Shown here one piece after another: positions 60,510-64,000 of a stretch of 64,000 bases of DNA. The translations under genes and the position numbers were made by a program. The stretch comes from Methylocapsa acidiphila B2 (GTDB lineage Bacteria; Pseudomonadota; Alphaproteobacteria; Rhizobiales; Beijerinckiaceae), in contig NZ_KE386496.1 of NCBI RefSeq assembly GCF_000427445.1, forward strand, positions 2,433,504 to 2,497,503, given 5' to 3'. Within the stretch, counting starts at the first letter, position 1. Every line of letters begins with the position of its first letter. A model generated the notes under the pieces. That model was given only the letters and a program-made list of their open reading frames with translations, was not told the origin of the DNA and did not search any database.

Positions 60510-60829
60510 AATAGGTTCCTCCCCAAAGCTGTTTATGGCTCAGTTCGCCCTTTTCGCGAAGAGGGGAGTGGCGCATTAGGAGGCTATTTCATTTCGCCAG
60601 CTGGCGAGGGGGAAAATTGGTGCGAAGGCGTCGGACTGTCAGGCGTTTCGCGCTCACAGGCCCCCTTTTCGCCGCGGAGGATAGTGCCGGTTCGACGCTC
60701 GCCGTCAAGCAACGCTAGGGAACGTCCGCTCATAGGTTAGATTCCAACGTCGGCAACTGGTGCATCTCGGCTATCGGTACGTTTGATCCCAAGGTCCGGA
60801 AACAACCCAACTGCGCCATTCTGGAGCAT
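60510..60829. other. Intergenic region between relaxase end and the kinase operon start; no gene seen
   Basis: These 320 bases should hold the promoter of the kinase pair. No convincing frame with a ribosome site is present on either strand, and no strong hairpin or repeat was noted apart from a short imperfect inverted repeat near 60547-60566. Confidence 0.4.
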
Positions 60830-62590
60830 TTACAATCCGAGCCCCCGTTTCCGTCCGAAGCTCCATTCAATTCCACCGCCGTCCTTCGCCACGCCGGCGA
60901 CATGGCGGCCTAGCTGCCTCTCCAGCGGCGGCGCCCAGGGCACGAGCTGGAAGCCGAGTCCATTGTCGATCATCGCGAATCGGCCGGAGGAAAGCGTTAG
61001 GCGCTGCCGACATGTGCCGGAGACATGCTCACCAGCGGCCGACTGGACATAGGGCAACCCCGTCTCGGCCGACAGCTTGGCCCCGGCGGCACTCAGTTCG
61101 CGCCTTCGCAGCGTGTCGAGGAGATCACGCTGAAGGATGACGCGCCGGCCCTGCCGACGCGCGAGCCCTTCGTCGGCGAGATGCTCGGCCCGAGCCGCCA
61201 TCGCGTCGCGCACCTCCTGTCCGAACCCGCCCATGGAGAGCGGCATCGGCTGACGCTCGACCAGCCGATGATCGAGCCATGTCGCGCCCGGCGCCGTCAC
61301 TTGCTGGGCGAGGTCGAAGTCCGAGCGATTGGCCAGCACCAGCGTTGGCTGCCGGTCGTCGGCGCCCTCGAAACGGCGCACCTCGACGATGCCGCCGATC
61401 GACGGGGAATGATCGAAGGCCTCGACCCCTCGGAAACGGACATGGTGGGCGCGGCCATCCGTGCCGTCGATCACGGCATAGGCTTCCCCAGTCAACTCAT
61501 CAAGGAGGCCCTTGTCCATCAGCCGGCCGATGATCGGGGAAGCCGCCGCGCCAGTTTCGATGACATAGTCGCCGATTCCGCGGTCCAGCCCTCGTTCGGT
61601 GAATGCGCGGTGCATGGTCTTGATGATGTCGCCGCGCATGCCGAGGTCGCGCAGGCTGCGTTCAGCTTCGAGCCCGACCATCCATTCGCCTGGACCGGCG
61701 GGTGCCGCGAGCCCCATCTTCTCCAGATGCTGGAGCCGGCCAATCATCAGACGGCGGGTTTCGGGGTCGCTCGAACCCGGATGGTCAGCGCGCAGGTCGA
61801 TATAGCCGGTCTCGTCGGCGGCAATTCGGATCTCGGCATCGAGCCGCGTCCAGCGCTCGGCGCCGACCTCCCGCTCGAGCGCAGAGCGGATCTGGAGCTC
61901 GGGCTTGGGACCGAGTTCGATCGATGCAAGCTCCTCGGCCCGAGAGCGCAGACCCCGGCTGATATAGTCGCGGGAGATCACGAGGTCCTCGCCGTTTTGA
62001 TCAACGCCGCGCACCAGAAGGTGAACATGAGGATTGTCGGTGTTCCAGTGATCGACGGCGACCCAATCGAGCTTCGCGCCAAGATCGATTTCCATCTGCC
62101 GGGCGAGGTCCCGGGTGAAGGCTCTGAGGTCGGTCATCTCGGCCGCATCTTCGGGCGAGACGATGAAGCGGAAGTGATGCCGATCATCCTGGCAGCGGTC
62201 GGCGAAGGCGGCATCATCGGCGCCGTCGGTCTCGGCATCGAACATGCGCGCCTTCTCGTCGTCCCGGGTGACGCCCTCGCGCTTGAGATAGGAGAGATGC
62301 GCCGACATTGGAGCGGAGCGGAAGCCACGGCCCTGATGACGCGCGATCCGCGCCTTCACCATGACGCGGCGGCCGGCCCTGAACAGGCGGTTGCGGCTGA
62401 AGGCGATCCGGCCGCGGCCGAAAGTGGAGCGACCCAAGCCGCCGCGCTTGCCGGCGCCGGTCTGGGACGCCTGATGGCCAGCCTTCTTCGCGGCGCGCAG
62501 CACCTGATTGATGAAGCTCTTGGGCCTGCCCGCGCGGGCGCCACGGATGCGTCCAGGCCGGATGCGAAAATCCTCGCCGCTGCCGCTCAT
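60830..62590 (-). CDS. VirD2/RlxS-type relaxase (DUF3363-like)
   Basis: From ATG 62590 (MSGSGEDFRIRPGRIRG) the protein has 586 residues. The N-terminus is very basic. The three-histidine relaxase motif is DHWNTDNPHVHLLVRG, upstream of it is RHHFRFIVSPEDAAEM, and a tyrosine nucleophile may be in SAHLSYLKREGVTRDD. The C-terminal part matches the DUF3363 region of RlxS-type relaxases of Trb-type ICEs. It nicks the element at oriT and leads the strand into the recipient. It is separated from traG by about 9 kb of cargo. Confidence 0.93.
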   Translation of the reverse strand: MSGSGEDFRIRPGRIRGARAGRPKSFINQVLRAAKKAGHQASQTGAGKRGGLGRSTFGRGRIAFSRNRLFRAGRRVMVKARIARHQGRGFRSAPMSAHLSYLKREGVTRDDEKARMFDAETDGADDAAFADRCQDDRHHFRFIVSPEDAAEMTDLRAFTRDLARQMEIDLGAKLDWVAVDHWNTDNPHVHLLVRGVDQNGEDLVISRDYISRGLRSRAEELASIELGPKPELQIRSALEREVGAERWTRLDAEIRIAADETGYIDLRADHPGSSDPETRRLMIGRLQHLEKMGLAAPAGPGEWMVGLEAERSLRDLGMRGDIIKTMHRAFTERGLDRGIGDYVIETGAAASPIIGRLMDKGLLDELTGEAYAVIDGTDGRAHHVRFRGVEAFDHSPSIGGIVEVRRFEGADDRQPTLVLANRSDFDLAQQVTAPGATWLDHRLVERQPMPLSMGGFGQEVRDAMAARAEHLADEGLARRQGRRVILQRDLLDTLRRRELSAAGAKLSAETGLPYVQSAAGEHVSGTCRQRLTLSSGRFAMIDNGLGFQLVPWAPPLERQLGRHVAGVAKDGGGIEWSFGRKRGLGL

Positions 62591-62702
62591 TGGCGGCCGC
62601 CGAACTGTGGGAGGTATGGGGCAGTGCCGCAAACCTCGTTGAAATCGTTGATCTTATGCCATGGAGCGGCACACGACCCGACCGACCGGCACGGAGAAAG
62701 AC

Positions 62703-62720
62703 AAGCCCTATCAAGGGCTT
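62703..62720. repeat. Small hairpin upstream of the relaxase, candidate oriT component
   Basis: AAGCCCT, four bases, AGGGCTT forms a perfect 7-bp stem. It lies about 115 bases upstream of the relaxase start and 60 bases from the IS66 end. oriT of this element type often lies near the relaxase gene, and hairpins are common there. No nic consensus was identified. Confidence 0.3.
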
Positions 62721-62863
62721 GGATGGCGACCGGAGAGCCGCTTTTATCTTGCCGTCTTTTGGTCGTGCGCCCCTGATCTCTGTAAGCGTCCGGTTCTCGC
62801 ACATCGAATTGGGGGTGCGTTGGCGGTCCATTTCGGGTTCCTTCGTGCATTGGAGGATCTCCG

Positions 62864-63751
62864 GTGGCGTCGAAACATTTTGAGAACAAAGCTCGGCAGG
62901 CGTGGTGGTCGGTCCACATCGAGGCATGGCAGCGGAGCGGCCTCGACCGGACCAAATATTGTCGCCAGCATCGGTTGACGAAGCATACGTTCGATCGCTG
63001 GCTGCGGTATCTGGAAGGCGAGGAAGCCGCACGTAAAGCGAGGGAACTCCCGCAAGAACAGCGTCGTCAGCGCCGCCGTCGAGGCGCCTCTCCGCTGTGC
63101 ACGTCGAAGCGGTCGACCGCCGTCCAGGCGTTCTGGGCGATGCATGTCGAAGCGCTGAACTGGAGCGGATTGGCCGCCGCCCATTACGCCGCCGCGCATC
63201 GGATCTCGGCCCACAGTCTGCGCCGCTGGCGCGATCTGCTGGAGTCCGGCGAGGTGGAGGTCGACTGGCGCGCCCGTCTTCATCCGAGCGCCCGCCCGCC
63301 AATAAGCACTAGTGCTAAGGGTAGTGCTAACGATTGCGCGGCCGAATCCGGCTTGACAGCCGCATCGGACGATGATCCGCGGACGCCAGAAAAGCAAACC
63401 CGCCGCAGCTTCAGCGCAGAAGAAAAGCTGGCGATCGTGCTGGAAGCCGAACGCGCCGGCGAGACGGTATCGTCGGTCGCACGGCGGCATGGCGTGGTTG
63501 CTAGCATGTTGTTCCGGTGGCGCGCCGACCTCAGCTTCGGCAAGAACAAACGCGCGAAGCTGGCAGCTGTGAAAATGGCCGATGGCCAGACCAGCACATT
63601 GGCTGCGCCGCTTGTGCTGCATAATCTGTTGCAGCCGCCCGACGGCATGACGGCAGTCGAACTGGGTGACGGGCGTCGCGTCTTCGCGCCGATCGGCAGC
63701 GATCCGGAAGCCGTCCGGCAGCACGTTCTCAACCGGGAGGCGGCGCGATGA
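62864..63751 (+). CDS. tnpA: IS66-family accessory protein TnpA
   Basis: The 295-residue product starts at GTG 62864. It has HTH segments of the TnpA type: the C-terminal SAEEKLAIVLEAERAGETVSSVARRHGVVASMLFRWR in outline, and two N-terminal repeats of a related module (YCRQHRLTKHTFDRWLRYLE and YAAAHRISAHSLRRWRDLLE). It is longer than common TnpA proteins because of the added N-terminal repeats. Its stop overlaps the tnpB start (ATGA). Confidence 0.9.
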   Translation: MASKHFENKARQAWWSVHIEAWQRSGLDRTKYCRQHRLTKHTFDRWLRYLEGEEAARKARELPQEQRRQRRRRGASPLCTSKRSTAVQAFWAMHVEALNWSGLAAAHYAAAHRISAHSLRRWRDLLESGEVEVDWRARLHPSARPPISTSAKGSANDCAAESGLTAASDDDPRTPEKQTRRSFSAEEKLAIVLEAERAGETVSSVARRHGVVASMLFRWRADLSFGKNKRAKLAAVKMADGQTSTLAAPLVLHNLLQPPDGMTAVELGDGRRVFAPIGSDPEAVRQHVLNREAAR

Positions 63752-64000
63752 TGATCATTCCGGCCGGCGTGAAGGTGCATCTGGCGCTGGGCTACACCGA
63801 CATGAGGAAGGGCATGGACGGGCTCGCGATGCTGGTTCAGGATACGCTGAAGAAGGATCCGTTCTCGGGCCATCTGTTCGCCTTCCGGGGAAAGAGGGCG
63901 CAGATAATCAAGATCCTTTTCTGGGACGGAAACGGAATGTGTCTGTTCACCAAACGGCTCGATCAGGGCGGGTTCGCATGGCCCCGGATGGCAGGCTTCG
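63748..64000 (+). CDS. tnpB: IS66-family TnpB (Orf2), partial
   Basis: ATG 63748 opens a frame that runs past the window: MMIIPAGVKVHLALGYTDMR, then KGMDGLAMLVQ, HLFAFRGKRAQIIKILFWDG and GFAWPRM. These are the hallmark blocks of IS66 TnpB. Only the first 84 residues are in the window. Confidence 0.93.
   Translation, partial: MMIIPAGVKVHLALGYTDMRKGMDGLAMLVQDTLKKDPFSGHLFAFRGKRAQIIKILFWDGNGMCLFTKRLDQGGFAWPRMAGF

Larger units (their letters stand above)
25877..64000. mobile_element. Trb-type integrative and conjugative element, left part (right end outside window)
   Basis: Right after tRNA-Arg the sequence changes from housekeeping genes to a defence operon, a complete Trb mating-pair operon with the coupling protein, a VirD2-like relaxase, several cargo modules and two insertion sequences. 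This gene set is that of proteobacterial ICEs with Trb/VirB-type transfer. No integrase or recombinase of the element is in the window, and no second copy of the tRNA 3' end was found, so the right boundary and integrase are expected past base 64000. The left boundary at base 25877 is inferred from the tRNA position. Confidence 0.8.
62782..64000 (+). mobile_element. IS66-family insertion sequence, left part (runs off window)
   Basis: The left end GTAAGCGTCCGGTTCTCGC at 62782 matches IS66 terminal repeats, which begin GTAAGCG. Inside are tnpA and the start of tnpB in the IS66 order. tnpC and the right terminal repeat are outside the window. The 8 bases before it (TGATCTCT) would be the target duplication. 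Confidence 0.88.

Noticed and set aside
62590-62978. Plus-strand frames between the relaxase and IS66 tnpA
   Set aside because: They run across the IS66 terminal repeat and overlap tnpA out of frame, so they are unlikely to be real.

Overview
The window comes from a GC-rich alphaproteobacterium. Likely order is Hyphomicrobiales, with a Beijerinckiaceae, Methylocystaceae or Bradyrhizobium-like background. The support is the plant-type glutamate-cysteine ligase, an MbfA ferritin-like iron exporter, a porin fragment of the rhizobial type, UbiA, RlmN and the codon style. Genus cannot be fixed from sequence reading alone.

Bases 1-25876 look like ordinary chromosome. The left edge holds the N-terminal 760 residues of a giant glycine-rich autotransporter-like surface protein on the minus strand. 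Then come comF, a secreted unknown, a degenerate methyltransferase, a SIMPL protein, rlmN, dsbB, a YqaA/DedA-like membrane protein, a secreted chorismate-lyase-like protein, a metallophosphoesterase, mbfA with a candidate Irr box, a GNAT acetyltransferase, a YqeB/EF2563-like molybdenum-hydroxylase accessory protein, ubiA, two small secreted proteins, rsmE, a porin-like mini-protein, gshA, hrpB, ugd, and a flavoprotein lacking its redox disulfide that is coupled to a sensor histidine kinase. This part ends at an intact tRNA-Arg(ACG).

Bases 25877-64000 look like an integrative and conjugative element (ICE) that begins at the 3' end of the tRNA. Its right boundary and its integrase lie outside the window. 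Region A (26402-35740) is a tightly overlapped defence-type operon: small HTH protein, SNF2-like helicase, a 22-codon mini-ORF, AIPR protein, type III-like Mod methyltransferase, type III-like Res helicase-nuclease. Region B (36768-51672) is a Trb-type mating-pair operon on the minus strand (traG, ribbon-helix-helix gene, trbB-C-D-E-J-K-L-F-G-I, DUF2274), with a convergent LysR regulator at its end. A lower-GC two-gene cassette (membrane protein plus ATP-grasp ligase) sits inside this operon, between the ribbon-helix-helix gene and trbB. Region C (51907-60509) is a cargo zone between traG and the relaxase. It holds an XRE/ImmA-IrrE pair, a divergent ubiquitin-like operon (multiubiquitin, E2-like, JAB-E1 fusion) and an AT-richer module of zinc ribbon, Ser/Thr kinase and a possible RNase H-fold protein. 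An IS21-family element (55005-57721, 7-bp target duplication) disrupts the JAB-E1 gene, and precise removal of it restores one reading frame of about 471 codons. Region D holds the VirD2-like relaxase (60830-62590), a hairpin that could belong to oriT, and an IS66-family element that runs off the right edge.

The two most interesting systems are the mixed SNF2-AIPR-type III operon at the ICE left end and the IS21-inactivated ubiquitin-like conjugation operon behind a phage-repressor-like XRE/ImmA switch.
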